Part shown: positions 27,401 to 42,400 of the stretch, piece by piece
Layout of the letters: each line of letters starts with the position of its first letter
Position numbering within the stretch: the stretch's first letter is position 1
Origin: Progne subis subis
Taxonomy: Eukaryota; Chordata; Aves; Passeriformes; Hirundinidae
Reading direction: 5' to 3'
Length of the DNA: 64,000 bases
Assembly (NCBI GenBank): GCA_022316685.1
Contig: JAKJHU010000030.1
Location: 19,428,893-19,492,892 of the forward strand
Notes under the pieces: generated by a model
Seen by the model: only the letters and a program-made list of their open reading frames with translations
Databases searched by the model: none
What the model was told of the DNA's origin: nothing
Position numbers and translations under genes: made by a program

Positions 27401-30400
27401 GATTCCAGATGCTGATGAAAAAGGTAAAAGCATTTTATACTAAGAGGAAAGTTTCTATAAAACACAGCTAAGAATAACCTTTTGGTATTTAAATAAAATA
27501 ATGAAAATCTGGCTTTCTGGTTTATTTCTAATCACAAACAGTAATGACTCTGGACTACAGAACTGCTTTCTATCTTGTCACTCTTGAGAAGTCTGTCTTT
27601 TGGAAAAGAATAAATCAGATACAAAACTACTTTATATTCCACGACTTAAACTGACCTTGCAGGGCTCTGATATTTGAACAAAAATTGCTTGGATTCATAA
27701 TTCAGGAAGACAAGACTCATAAACAGTGAAACAGCTTTCAAATTCACTTATTTGTGAAATAACTTAAGAACACGAGATATGTGCTGGTAAGAACTTTTGC
27801 AGTGCTGCCACTATAGGCAGGGACAGTGGGCAAAGAGAAACTGTCACTTCAAGAGGCTGAGAGTCCCCTGGCAACATTCCTGGTGACAAATGTCCTCTTC
27901 TTTTTTCACAAGTGTTTGAAATACATGAAAAGTTTGTTGGGTTGGACTTGGTGAGAAAAATTACTTAAGCCTCCACAGACAGTGAGATCCTGCTTCACTA
28001 GAGCCAGTGGTAAAACTCACCTTCCAAAGGTACTGGGAATTTCCTGGAACAGTCTCAGAAGTGTGAAAAGCAAGGCAAAAGAGCCTAAGTCTTGGATTTA
28101 TTTGTACCAGTTAAAAATGGAGGTTCACCAAAAAGGAATGGAGAGTCATGGAATGGTTGGGATTGGAAGGGGACCTCAAAGGTCATCTTGTTCCAACCCC
28201 CATCACTCCTGTGATGGGCTGGGACAACTTCCACTAGAAGTCACTGGAGTTATTCCAGAAGATGAGGAGTTTGAAGGCAGATAAAGAAGGCTCCTGTTAA
28301 TAACAATGCCTCTAGAGCCAAGGTTTCTGCCTGACCTAGCAGGAACTTATAAAAGAACACAGCTTCTCACATGGATTTAAATGTTTTAAGGTAATTTCAC
28401 ACTTTAAAAGCCAATCCAGAAATGGCTAGATCCTGCTCAGCTACAGTGCTATTCTTAACAACACCAAATTTCAAAGCAATCTCAGATAAATTGTAGTAAT
28501 GACTTACATACACATAGATTTGTTCAACAAATCTAACTAACACACAGATGAAAATAATTTCAACTTTCATGGTTGAATTTCACGATTTGATCATGCCAGA
28601 TGATGAAAACAAAACAGAAAGATTTTGAAATTAAATCTTATGAAGTGATTTTTTTTTTTTTTTTTACAGGGCCATAGAAAGAGACTTTTTCATTTTTCTT
28701 TATAGACTGATCATGCTTGAAATTTTCTTTTCATTCAAATACAACAACTTGCCTCCTTCTCCTAGCCAGGAATCAGCTGAGATCTGCATTTGGTAAGCAA
28801 AATCTTGATTCTCGCATATGAAGTTTAGATGGATGTGCCAGACCTACCTGTTACTGATTAAGTTATTTCAAAATATTGGAAAGTACTTTCTGAAGAACAA
28901 GTGATTTACTAACACATAGCATTTCTGCAATAACTTTGGTAATAAAATGATAACTATAATCTTCCTGTAAGATGCAGCATATTGATATAAAAGGGATTGT
29001 CTTTCACTTGAACACACAGACATAAGCATTAAAAAATTATTTCTGACACAGAAACTTCCAATAGATTTTAAAAATGTAACAGAGAATTGTGTGCTTTCTC
29101 TGAAGATGTAATTTGGGAAAAAAAAGGAATGTGAATGAAATGGTCAATAAAAAGTGGCATAAAAAAAGAGGCTTCACTCAATTGTATGTGTAACAAAGAT
29201 CAAGCTACTAAGTCATAATGAAGGTCTGTACAACTTATCCTACTAAATAATTTACTTCAATATGATAATCACAGAATAATAAAATATTGCTGCACTCTAA
29301 AATTTGATATAAAATGGGATACACGTTTCTGGATGTGCATCTTGCTTTTTTCAGTTATCATCACAGAAATATTAAAATTGCAGGGCAGTTGAGATGCTGC
29401 ATGTGAGACTGTAGAGAGTAAGTGCCCAGGTTGGCCACTGGCTGATTAGACACCAGGATCCTAATAATATTCACACAGAATAAAACAGTAAGAGACATAA
29501 ACACAGAACTATTGGCAATTTCAAATTTCTATTAAGAATATTTTTTTTCTGTAAGAACAAGGAAGGCATACAAAGCCAACACAAATTTCAGAGAAACCTA
29601 ATATTTCAGAGACAGCTGTCTTTCACAGAAATTATTTCAGAAAGTTTTGAATTATTTCGTAAATGGTGTCCCCTGGGAATAAACAAATTCTGTAAAACAC
29701 ACTTAAGTGTTCAACTGAAAAGCATTTATTAATAAGGCCTGTGGTACAGCCAATGTTTGTTGCCCTAAAATAGATTTAATAAACATGCACCTACCATCAG
29801 CAGTATGAAGGAGTTTATGGCTCTTCAAAGTGCCTTTGGATTTGAACTTTTTTCCACACATATCACAAAGGTGAGTTTTCTCCGTGCTGTGACGATTCAT
29901 GTGGGCTTTCAAGTTGCTTTTGCTGCGAGTGGCATACTCACAGAGGGAACATTTGAAGGGTTTGACACCTAAACATGACAAAATATACCATGAAACAACC
30001 AGGCTGTGCCTTTCCATGAGAGGTGAACATTTGCTTGAAAGAAATTTCAGATCATGTGAGCAACATGGACAAAGACAAGCTCTTTAAAATTTGGATCTCT
30101 ACAAATAAGAAATTTAGTCTTATAGCTTCTGTGTAAATGATGCTGAACTCATGACAGCATCACTTAACTTGCTAAGAGGAAGGAGGAGTTCTTTCACAAT
30201 ATTGCCCTACTGAAGCCAGGTACTGAGTTTAGCCAGGAAAATACTGATATTTGGGCCTTGCTATGCCTACCCTTCATTTAGAAGTAAAATCTAGATTGCC
30301 TACGTTGATGCTGAGCTGGTGTCTCCCTGTAGAAGTCTTCAGGTAACTACCATTTCTCCACTTGCTACAATCAACAGTGAAGAAACCTGTCGTAAGGAGG

Positions 30401-33400
30401 ACTGCTTCATTAGGCAGTTAACATGAAAGCAGAAGTTAAATGTGCAAGCTGTGTTTTATTGTTAATTAGTGTCAGATTTGCTAATGGTTCAGGCAGATTA
30501 CAATCACTTAAAACTTCACTTCCCTCCAACTGTCCAAAGCACACAGAGATACCCAGCACATCATCTAACAGGTCTATAAAAACAAAGTAAATCCTTCAAA
30601 GAAAAGCTGAATAAATCTGAACTGGTAGAGTAGTTCAACAGTTTCATGAGGGTCTGCACATTTTAGATTTATACTTGTGACCTTAAAATTAGATTTACAA
30701 ACATGAGGAATTACAGTCTGCTTTAAGCAGATTTGATCGCACACTTTGATTTGGGAAGAAATTTCTATTCACGTCTTTCTCCTGCTAGTTAGATGACATG
30801 GGTTCCCAGGTCCAGTCAGAATAAAAGAACTCTGTCCATGGAATACACAAGGAATTTCTTCAGCCTAAATTCTGCCTTACCTAAACTCCCTAATGGAGGA
30901 AAGGTCACTGGAGAGGAGCCCTGCTGTGCTACAGGGGCAGGAAAACTCACAGTCAGAGCCTTCAAACAAATATGCTGAGCTTCCTATACCAGGAGCACTT
31001 TGGAAACAAGGTATCAGTTGGAGATACCAAATCCCATTACACCCTTAAATCATAGGCAACCTGATCCATTGATTACTAATGTGACTGAAGAACATGTAAG
31101 CTGTCTTCAACCTTTTATAAAAATATACAGATTGGATAGACACAATATTTTACTGCCTAAAGATTTTAAATTCAAGGCATTTTTAACCCATATCTTGCCA
31201 TATACTGGAATTTCTCCCTAAAAAAAGGGAATTTTGATCACTGTCAGTGTCTGTGGCAGCTAGCTGCCATGCTCTGTAGGATTTAATTAAAATATGCACA
31301 GAATTTATATGTATACATCAAAGCAACTGGGTTTCAATTGGTTGACTGACAGATTTCCAGACCAAAGATTTTTGGACAAATGTAAAAGGAGCAGTAGACA
31401 CTCATAAGAAGATACAGAAAATTACTTGTTTTAATAGTACTGAGCCTGTATTTAATTCACTCCTCCTTACTCATATAAAATACTTTATAGATGTTTATGA
31501 ATGACTTTTTAGAAAAAAGTTGCATCAGAATTTTATTAATTTATGTTAAACATTTAAGCTGTCTGTTCTTGTTCCGAGTGTGAGGTTCCATATATGTTCC
31601 AAAATCCATTAAATTAATGAATTAACCTCCAATTTAGCTTAAAGTTTTGCATTAGAGTATAGAAATAAACTTGAATCTGGTTTGGTGGTTTGTTTGTTGT
31701 TTGGTTTTTTTTGTTTTTTGGTGTTTTTTTGTTGGTTTGTTTGTTTGGTTTTGGTTTTTTGGGGTTTTTTGTTTGTTTGTTTGTTTGTTTGTTTGTTTTT
31801 AATGTCAGCAAAGCTTCAGTGGAAAATGAGACTTGTTATATCCCAAAAAGCTTAAAACCAGAGTTTTACCTTCATGGGCCCAAATATGACGTTGAAGATC
31901 TGATCCATTCTTCATAAAATAAAAATCACAGTGGGGACATTTCACAGCTCGTTTTCCAATAAGTCCTTTCAGCTGAACTCTTCTGCCAAGAATCTCAGAA
32001 ATAGTAGTCATTGAAACCTCTGAGAGAAATGTAAAAGGTAGTAAGAACCAGAAGGACATAAGGGAATTTATTTTGTAAGTAATATTGAACAGCTAGATCC
32101 TGATTCAGTCCAACTCTTTAAAAGCTGTATTTACCCTACTCCCACTCAAAACTGACTTGAGCAAAGAGCACAAAGACCTTTTTTCCTTTAGGCCTTCTAG
32201 GATCTTTGTTCCTTTCCTGTTCTGTGAACTCACTGTCCTCACTGCCTGTTAAAAAGAATGTATTTATTTTAAATATAAAAAGAATTGGTTGGGCCACTGG
32301 CACAAAAGATAATTTTCTTACCGTGATTCTTCCCCATAAACTAAATTGGCACTTTTTTCTTCAGTATTTTCAAAAGCTTTATTCAAGATTTCACCCCAAA
32401 TTTCCAGATGTCAAGGATCTGAAGACAATTCATTTCAGACACAGCTACAGTGATCAGAATGCTGATAATCAGCATTTAAAGGAAAAACCAGGCTCATAGA
32501 ATAAATGTGACTACTCTAAGGTCAGCTACTCCAAGCAGGTTCAACTTTACAGTTCCATTTCCAAAGTTACATCAAGTTGCTTGGGGTCTGTTCTGAACAT
32601 AACCAAGGATGCAGATTCTACAGCCTCTCTTGGCCCATTCCAGTGTTTAACCATCTTTACAGTCAAAACTGTTTTCCTAGCTCTAGTCAGAATCTCCTTG
32701 TTTCAACTGACAGCCCTTCATTGTACAGCTCCAAGAAAAAATTCCCTCTGTCTTCTTTTTAATTAGATTGCTGAAGACAGCAATTAAGATTCCTCTCCTG
32801 GCCTTTTCTTATTCAAGCTAGACGCATTCAATTCTGTGTATTTCCTTCACATGAGATAATGTTTTGGTTGTCACAGTGAAAAAGTTCAAAATAATGAAGT
32901 TTAAATTAAAGTGGCCCAGACGCATAATGAAAACATTGCCAGATGCTTTTAAAAATAAATCAAATTGCTCAATGCACATCAGATGAATGAAATGCTGTCT
33001 CTTGACTTAATGAAAGTACAACACTCATGCAATCTAAACCTTAAGACAAGAAAGCTGGTGACATATTATGCTCCAAAACTTATATATTTGAAAGTTTCTG
33101 TCTAAATTTAGATTTTTACCAAAATCACCTAGTCTCCTGATGATCGGTCCCAGAATGGAATAACAAAAATCCTGCCTGAACTCATATGCACAGGGAAAAT
33201 AACCTCAAAAGGTAACTATAAAAGCCCATGAACTGAGCAGAGCTGAGTTCTAAGGTACCAAAAAAAGAAAAATACAGCTGTCTGAACCCTCATCTGCCTT
33301 TCATGGTTTAGATCCTGCATTCATGACTGCAGGCTAGGATGTCTGCTCAGTGGGGAGCTATGGAAGCTGATGCCTCTCATGTCTCAGAACTATTAAGAAA

Positions 33401-36400
33401 TATCATATTAAATCAGACAGTGGATGAAAGGTAGATAATTCTGAGAGCTGAGACCAGAACCCAAGACTCCTCCTTCATTGCTGAGTACAAAAATCATTGG
33501 GCAATAAAGCCAAGCTCTCTTATCTCTTTGGTTTGAAATACTGCTCTGCCAAAGTCTACAGAGATTTTAGTTTCATGGCCTTTATGGGAATAAAATTCAA
33601 CTCCTCTGCAAATACAGAAAAGGAAGGAGTACTTTTTGATTTCATACCTTCTACCTGATGAAACAGAAGAGACAAGGGAGTGAGGCATGCTGAATGATAC
33701 TAAGAAAGGAAGGAGAGAGGGAGTTCTAGAAATAACATTTTAATGATAAATATATATATAAATATGAAAATAATTTCAGTTTAAATTAATTTTTGATATG
33801 TCATTTTAAAATTCAATTCCTGTTAACAGTACCCGTTTTTCCTTTCATCTTCATTAATTTCCATTTACATTTTTGAAAAACTGCATTCATGCCACTGCAG
33901 TATTTAATAGCTTATACCATTAGACCCTTCACATTTATTTGGTTTGTAATTAAGTATGGTGCAGAAATAAAAGATTTCTTCCTGATTACAAGGAGAAAAT
34001 TCACAGAAATAAAAAAGATTTTTGCATCGATTCTCCTCCATATATTATAACAGGGTTGTTGCATAACTATTGCATAGGCATATCTTAGCTGTAGTATTTC
34101 TTTAGTACCATAGAGAAACATCTAATAAATCTGCTATTCTGCCTTTAAGCTCTATACACCTGTTATACATGAACAAAAAATGAAAACACAAAATAATAGT
34201 GCAGATTTTCTTTTTAAACCTTACTTCTATTGTAAGAATTTAAAAGATGCTCTTGAATAATAATAAAAATACACTGTATTTTTTTAGAGGGATTCAGATA
34301 CCAAATGAACTGTTCAGGAGTATAAATCCATGAGTCTAGGGCTCCAGAGTTAACTGGTATTTCTGGACCTCAGAAACAGCATACATTGATCATTCAGCAG
34401 TCAGAGGACCGGTGCAGGCCAATGGCAACAGGTAAGGGCACAGAACATCATGTCCTGCCAGGTCACAGGTCTTGTTATTTAGGGAAGTCTCCTATGCTCC
34501 CTGCCTGAGGCAGCACGAAGGCTTTGAAGACACAGTTCTGGAGATTCAATTTCTATGCTTACTGGTGTGATACCTCCTGACTACAGTATAGCTCAGAAGC
34601 CTTTTCTCATCTCAATTTCCTGCATCAGACACTGTCCTCTGACGTACGACAAGCCCTCCAACCACACTGCTCTGGAGTGGTCTGCAAATAAAGAAGTTTA
34701 GTAACTAAAGAGCTGAAGTGGGAGTTAAGGATGAAATTAAAGTGAAGGAAATTGTTTAAAACACGGGTCTAGCACTATCTAGTGGCAGTAGGAAGATAAG
34801 CTACTGCTTTACCTATTATGCTGTACATCTGACAAGAAAGACAAGAAAAGTTACATCATTTTAATTGGCTATTTTTTCCTCAGACTCAGGCTGAGCATGA
34901 CCAGTGTTTTCCTTCTTTGTAACTAATTATGTCGGGTGATAAGGTGCACTGTAGATGAATTAATGAAAGTGTCACCTCTCCCTCCCTTGCAGCAGCACCA
35001 GGGATTTCTATCCAATGTAACACAGATCCTGAGAAGGAGGAAATTAGGGACACACCAGTGTGGCTCTGCTGAGCTCACATCAGTGAGGTTTAAATCAGTC
35101 CCCAGACCAGCATTTTCACATCAAATTCCCAAGGTCTGAGAAAGGATTGTTTACTCAGGCACAGCACATTGACTCACCACATTCATGTTATCTTGTACTT
35201 GCACTGATAAATCGGTGCACCAGAATGCAAGGTATAAACAGAGTCTGGAGCAGTTTGCTGGATCCAGCCAGGCCATACCACATCCCAGCTGGTTCTAGCA
35301 GGTGCCCTGTGCGGACTCCAGCTGGCCCTGGGGGTCCAGCCCAGCCCACGGGACCTGGGCACACACAGGGCCGGCTCTGCGTTCATATCAGTCACCCACA
35401 GACAATTCACGAGCCCTAAATGCATTCCTGTCAGTTCATGTAAGGCCAGTGGGAACTTTACATCTCCTGGATTGCTACAGGATGTCTATATGCCTGATCC
35501 AAAACTTCCCAGTGCTTAATATGAATTCACCCTCTGCCAGATGAAGACAGATTTCTTAGCACAATTACCTGACATACTCCACAACACAAATGGTCTTTTA
35601 ATTCTAAATTCTGACATCTGCAAAACCAACACAATTCTAAACCAGCTGAACTAGAAATAGACTCTTTCTTAGGAATATAATCACATTACACTGCCCATTC
35701 TAAACCCTTATTCATTTATTGCAATAGACTGAGAAATCTTCCTTGAATTTTTTTCTTACCAGGGTGATTTGTCTTGATGTGAGATTTTATAAGTCTGTCT
35801 TCAGAAAATGACTTCTCACACACAGGACAGGAATAACTCTTTTTATCCTTAAGTGAGAAAGAAAGAGATTGCATTTTCAGTCTACTGGTATAATCACTAG
35901 TCATTATTCAGTAAGACATGGTTCTCAACAAAGTTATAATTAAAAGTTCACTTTTTAAGGAAAAAATTTAATGTATTTATAGTGAAATAAGTGAAGGAGA
36001 AATATTAAAACACTCTAAGCACATCATTAATCCTCATGAATACAGGGCTCCAAGTTATATCAGATGAGAATATGCATAATAAATGTAAGCATTATCCTCT
36101 GACTGACGCTGTAGGAAATCAGGAGTCGAAAGATCAAGCCACATAACAGAAGAACATGTATTTGATGTAAGCAGTAATATTTAGGGTTTTTTCTTCCTTC
36201 TTTTCACAAGTTCACCCTTCTGAAACCTAAGGATCAGATCTCACCCTTCTGAAGACAAGCACCACTATGTGGATTTATAAAATAGCCTGAAATCGAGCAG
36301 CAGAGTTAACAATGACAGATTCCTTTACTTATTCAGTGTCTACATTTCTAAGTACTTTATAAATATCCAGCATTTTATGTATTACAGATAAAGTCTTATT

Positions 36401-39400
36401 CTACTATTTTGATTTAGAGATGACCATGGATTTTCTCAGTGTCACTGATGTTGTAACAGATTTAACATAACCAATCAAGTTCAACTGGAGAGTTTTGATA
36501 TCATTTCTTCCTATATGCAATTTCAGTTTAATTGTAATTTTCATGTTTTTACAAATACATCTAACTCCATTTAAAAATGTAGGAATTTTATCCCTTATAC
36601 TTTAAATTAAATCTTGACAGTTATAATATAAATTGGAGAGATTAATCTTTCCGGAAGTACCTGTTGGCACTGGATGCTCAACCAAACAAATGGGTCATAG
36701 TCCTCTCTGCACTGAGTGGATTATCAAAACTACAGATGGAGGGAGTCTAGTTAGTCCTGACAGCTGGGCAGGTGCCCAGGTTACACATTACCTGGTTGGA
36801 GAGGTGCAACTACCCACCTACCAGAGATCTCTGAAAAGCTGAGCTGAAGACACAGAACAGTCACTTCACTACTTATTTCAGGAGGATAGAAATACTTCCT
36901 GAAGAGTGTGGAAGGAAGATTACTGATCAAAATGAGACAGAACCCTGTGTTATGGATGAGAAATTTGGAGATCACAGGGTTCTGGACTCTACCAGTTTCT
37001 GACCTTTGACCACAGAGCATCTCTGAATATCGAGGAGAGCTGTACAAGGAGGTAATTATTGTCCAGATGCTGCAGTTGCATGGCTGTAAATGGACATCTC
37101 TCTTGAAAGGAAAGCAAAAATTGACAGGTTTTCATGGCAGACAGGTTCTGGAATATAATGCAGCATTTGCAGTCAGTCTCATGTACCTCTGAGAAACAAA
37201 TCCCTGTGTTGACACACCTACAAGTTAAATCCAGCAGTAGCCCTAGAACACTTGGGCTGAAACAGCAATAAATACTCCCACAACTGCAGGACATGGAGCT
37301 CCCACTGCCATTAATATGGCAGTGGCATAAGGAGAATTCTGCCTGAGCTGACAATCATTTGCTCCTGCGAGAAAACCTGCACCAGGGACTGGGGATAGCA
37401 GCTACACAAGGATTACCACCCTAAGGACAGTACCTTGCAATAATGGAGCTGGGCTGTCATCATTTTAAGCCCTAAGAATCTTAAAGAGAAAAAAAAAAAA
37501 AAAAGGAACGTCATAGAATACTAGCTGAGTTTTGGAAGAGATTCAAGGAGCCTACAAAGCTGACAAAACCATGAAAAAGAGCTGTTAATTTGTGGAATGA
37601 GGGTCTCTCAATTGATATAACAGAAATCTGCTACTGATGATTTTAGATTTCTATGTGAACACGTATTCCACTAAAGAACAGTAGATTGAACATAGCAAAA
37701 CTCCATAGCAATGTTTACACCTTTTCAAAGACAGAGTTGCATGATCACATTCATAATTTGGCACATATAAGAAAACAGCACAATATCATTTGGGACTCTT
37801 GAGCTGAAATTTGTTGACAGAACTTGGTCTGTTCCTCGAACTTGCTATATATCTGATTTCAAAATATAGAATAAATAAAGGAAAAAAAATAGTATACTTT
37901 TAACGTACAGTTGGGTGTTGCTGGTCTTAATATTCACTGAATTAAGTATTTCTCAGTGTAACCAGAACACTGAGATAAATGTTAAGTAAGGGAAAAAAAA
38001 AAAAACATCAACACTCCACTACACACACGCCACTTCAACTGAAGTGCTGTTAACTGTGACAACTTTACATTCTTATTAATATTCTTGAGGAAGGTGAGGC
38101 TATAAGCCTATGTCTTAGAGAAAAAAATCAAAATAATCAGTAAACACATCAAGAGCTATAGAGCAACATGAATGGATGGGTGCTGAGAACACATCTTTCC
38201 ACAAGACGATGGTAACAAAATTCTTCAATAATGAAATAACCCCAACAGCTTTCTTCAAGCTATTAGAAAGTTATCTACACCAAGTTCTTTAGAAGTGATC
38301 TTCAAAAGGGTTAACTTTTGATAAAGATCTTTTGCAGTAACAGAGCATGCCTAGGAGCACTAAGTCCCTTCAAAATGTGTCTGTCAAGCTCCAGTTTCTC
38401 ACTGAGAGTGCCCAGCAGAAGCCAAACCTTTCCTTGCTGGGTATCCAAGCCAGTGCCACCGAGTACTGGAGCTTCTGCTGCCAGCTTGGAACGCTTAAGT
38501 GTTCTTCTGTTGCTGCCCTGAGAGCTTGTGTGAGTCCTACAGTGTAATCCCATCACTCTCAAAACAGCCCTTAAAAATCCCCAGTTGCAAATGAAGTATT
38601 TCAGAGCACTCAGACCACAGAGCTTTAGGGAAGGTGCCCTGCACCACAGCTCCAGCTCTTCAGGTGCCCTGGCCATAGGTGATGACAGAAGCCCTTTGAA
38701 GGTTGAGGTTGCAGTAACACCTGAATCACATTCTCAGCATGCAAGTTTTCCTCTGGTAAGAATGAAAGTCATTTTTTCCTATACCTTATTGGACTACCTG
38801 CCTTTTAAATGCCTTTGAAGGTTTTTTTGAAGGACAGGAACAGAAGCGAAGCATGGAGAGAGCTGGATCTACCCTTGTTAGAGACCAGCTGCAAAGTCCA
38901 ATCAGCTATCTAAATTTCAAATATCATTTCCGGATATTTGCTCAACACCCCTATTAGCCAATTTGAGAAAATATAAGAAACTTAAAATAATTCCTAAATA
39001 AAGGTAGGTTTTTCACTGAAAGTGTTGTTCACATTCCATAAAACAGGAATTTAATTAGATATGTAAGCATTCTTAAACCTAGTGAAAATAAACTAGTCTA
39101 ATGCTATCAAATTTTCTTGTTTATGCTGTTTTGTTATTAAATAAGGCCACTTATATAATAATCACAATGCCTTTCTCTTTATATAAATGAATTAAAATTG
39201 TGCTAAGAAAGCATCAGCTATATTGCATTATCCATTTTTAGTGCTCTGAAGAGAATTTTATTTCTCTGAGGCATGTGTTTCAAGATAATTCAGGGGATAG
39301 GTATACAAGTATACAGACACAAAAAGAAAAATTGGAACCCTCTACTAAATATTGGCACTCACAGAACATTTCCAGGAAAAGTTCTCACAACTCAATTAAC

Positions 39401-42400
39401 AAAACATTTGATTGCATAATTTCATAGAGGAATAGAGGGAAAAAGCCTGCTACCACATCTATTCAGAGCAACAGAAATTTAATTTCTAACCCCCATGAGA
39501 TCAGAATTAGACCCCTGATTTACACTTCTGAGGAGTGAAGTCCTCCAGAAATCTTCACCATAGTTTTCATGATGTTCAAATTAAAATTTTCCTAGAAGAT
39601 TCCTGCATTAAACTGATGTCCCAATAAAATGCAACTAAGCTAAATGGATGTGATGTACCTAGGAGACAGCTGTGCACGTGTGAAGGAGGCTACAGAAAAA
39701 CATGCAGACAGACTTTTCTGAAGTCTGGCAAGAAGCAGAACTCAGCTCTCGAAATGACAATGCATACAGTACTTAAGCATTTTCTCATGAAGTAACTTAG
39801 TAAAACCAAATGCCAAGCTGACATTAATTATGGAAGTGAGGACTAGGAGTAAAAGCTATTTTCCAACTGAGTGCCCGATCATTAGATCAGAGATGTTTTT
39901 GTTAATTGTTTTCCTTTGCAGTACCCTGAAGTCTTGACTGCACAGCTCCAGAGGCAGAGGTAACACAGCCAGACCAGTGACCACATGAAAATTTACTTTC
40001 CTCAGGAAGGGCAAATAAGCAATCAGAGCTTGAGCATTGCACAACCTACCAACAGCTACGCTACTACATGAAAGGTCAACAGCATAATGGAATTCCTAAG
40101 CATCCTTCCAAAGACAAGAATAATTCACATCCCAAGATGTGCATGAAAGCATTTGTAGGTACCTAATAATGAAAGGTGGTTCTGGGTCTGAGCTGAAATT
40201 TTATAGAGGTGCTAATGTTGCAGTATCAGTTACATACATAGACTTAAAATATTTTCAGAAACAAACATCTCTGTGATGTTTATCTGCTCAGCACAGTGAG
40301 TATGGCAAAAGCCACTGGAGGTTGTAAACAAACTCTGGTACCTATATCAGCATCGTTTAATTCCACACCCTGTCCTTTAATGGTACCGTGAGTTCATTCA
40401 TAATATAAACTATACTAAAGCAATTTGAAACTGCCCAGCCCTTTCCTAGGTCCCATGACATTGAAGTGATTGGTCATGTCATGGTTTGAACTTTAGAAGA
40501 GCTCAATAAATGCTGATAAACATCAAAAATCTACAATAAAAGCCCTAAGGGCAAAAGAGGAGTACTGAAAATGAGAGAATATATACAAAGTTTTGGTCTT
40601 GAATCAAGGCATGCCTCAATTCCCAGGCTTCAAAGGTAAAAATCTTCCCTCTAACAACAATGTGTAGCATTTCCAGAAGGCAAGAGGCAGCACATTCACA
40701 CTCACCATCATCATTTGCCAGGGAATAACCAATCCCAAATTCAGTGCAAGACTTGGGTGCTGCATAGAGAGTAAAATATACACAGAGAGTGGCTATACAG
40801 TGATATATACAAGGATGAAAGGAAAGCTGCTTTTCAATACCCACCATTTATATACTACAAATAATGCAGGGATCCAGCTGAAATGCAGCCAGCGAGGAAG
40901 TAATGAAGGATAGGCATCCATACAAGCAACTGAACTGAGATTTCAAATTTTAATTTTACTTTTTATTAAGAATTGATTTTTCAAATCACATTTAACTGTG
41001 TATTTGAAGAAGTGGTCCTTTCCAGTGAGATATGCTTGGAGTAAATACATCAAGCAGTGGGCACAAAGACCAATATAAGAATTGCCAAATTCAGTTACTA
41101 AGTAAATTCTAATACATGAATTTTTCAATCCATTTAAATAAATATATTTGACAATAAGCATCATTAAGCATGCCTCTGAAAGATCTTGCTGTCACAATGG
41201 TTTTAATTATGAAATCCATTTTCTCAATTCTATTTAGAATTATGAAAATGATCTTCCTGGTGGGAGCTGTTGGACATTCATCAGACTTGAAAAACACATA
41301 CTTATGGAAGGATATAGGAAAGCTAATTGTAGGCTCCTTTTTTTTAAGTGTTCTTAAGACACCAATTACACAGACTTTTGCTATCAGTAACATTGTAAAC
41401 ATCATTAATTTAAAAACATCCAAAAAGAATGTGTATTATATGAATTTTCTGTACCTTTCACATCAAATTCAGATTTCATTTCAAATATTTACAGACGGGC
41501 ACGACACAAGGGGAGAAAATTTTCCAGTTGGTGTCATCCGTTCTGTTTTGTTTTAAAGTTCTCCAGAAGAGTAGGAGGTGAAGTGTTGTTCTATTCCAAA
41601 TACTTGTAAAGTAACTTCAGCTGTTGGAAATACTGACCAATAGCCTACCAAGAATTGGTTTTAGAACATGGCACTCTGAGCTGGAGGGCTTTCTGAACAA
41701 GACAGGAACCTTTAAGATATGATCTCTCTGTCAACACAATAGAAAATGGTAGATGTTCAACTGCAACTAAGTGGAGAAACTAGGAATAAAAAATCTTTTC
41801 AACAACTTCAATATATTTTGTCTGTAGTAATTAAGAAGAACGTATTTTCATTTTACCATCTAAAGTCACCTGTTTATGAAGGAAGGGAATTCAGGTTCAT
41901 AGAATCAAGTAATGTAACAATAGTACCAACTTCATTCTACTTGCTTAAACCCCAAAGGACCTGAAAATCCTGGGAAAACCAAAGAGAAGATGAATACAGA
42001 CATACTTTCCTGGGAACAGCTCTGAGAAGGTCCAAATATCCAGTTGCTCTAAGTCAGGTATTCCCAGAAGTGTGCAGAGAACACAGGTAAAAAACCTGAG
42101 CTATGTCTTCAGGTATTACCCCAGAATTGCAAATGCTGAAGACGACTGAATTCAGACAAACACACATTTGGTTTGCTACTCACCAGATCTGTGTGAACTT
42201 TAAGGTGTGCCTGGAGCTTGTATTTATCTGGAGTGGAGTAGTCACAATGTTCTGTGGGACATTTCAGCAAAATATTGCTGTGTTTTTGAATGACATGACG
42301 CTTAAGGCAGTTCTTGGTGATGGAAGAATAATTGCACTGGGAGCAGTAATATAAATGTTCTCGAGTGTGCGTACGGACATGCATGTCATAGTGCACCTGG

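Larger units (their letters stand above)
32020..35759 (-). other. ZFAT intron between exons 6 and 7
   Basis: A 3.7-kb intron. It contains an old CR1 piece at about 32515-32860 and a GC-rich patch at about 35240-35390 that I could not assign. The remainder shows nothing. Confidence 0.8.

Noticed and set aside
36989..37354. 121-codon Cys-rich open frame on the minus strand
   Set aside because: The Cys pattern does not match zinc fingers or a secreted domain, and no signal or splice context supports it.
41170..41556. Overlapping open frames on both strands
   Set aside because: AT-rich chance frames. Neither strand shows a domain.
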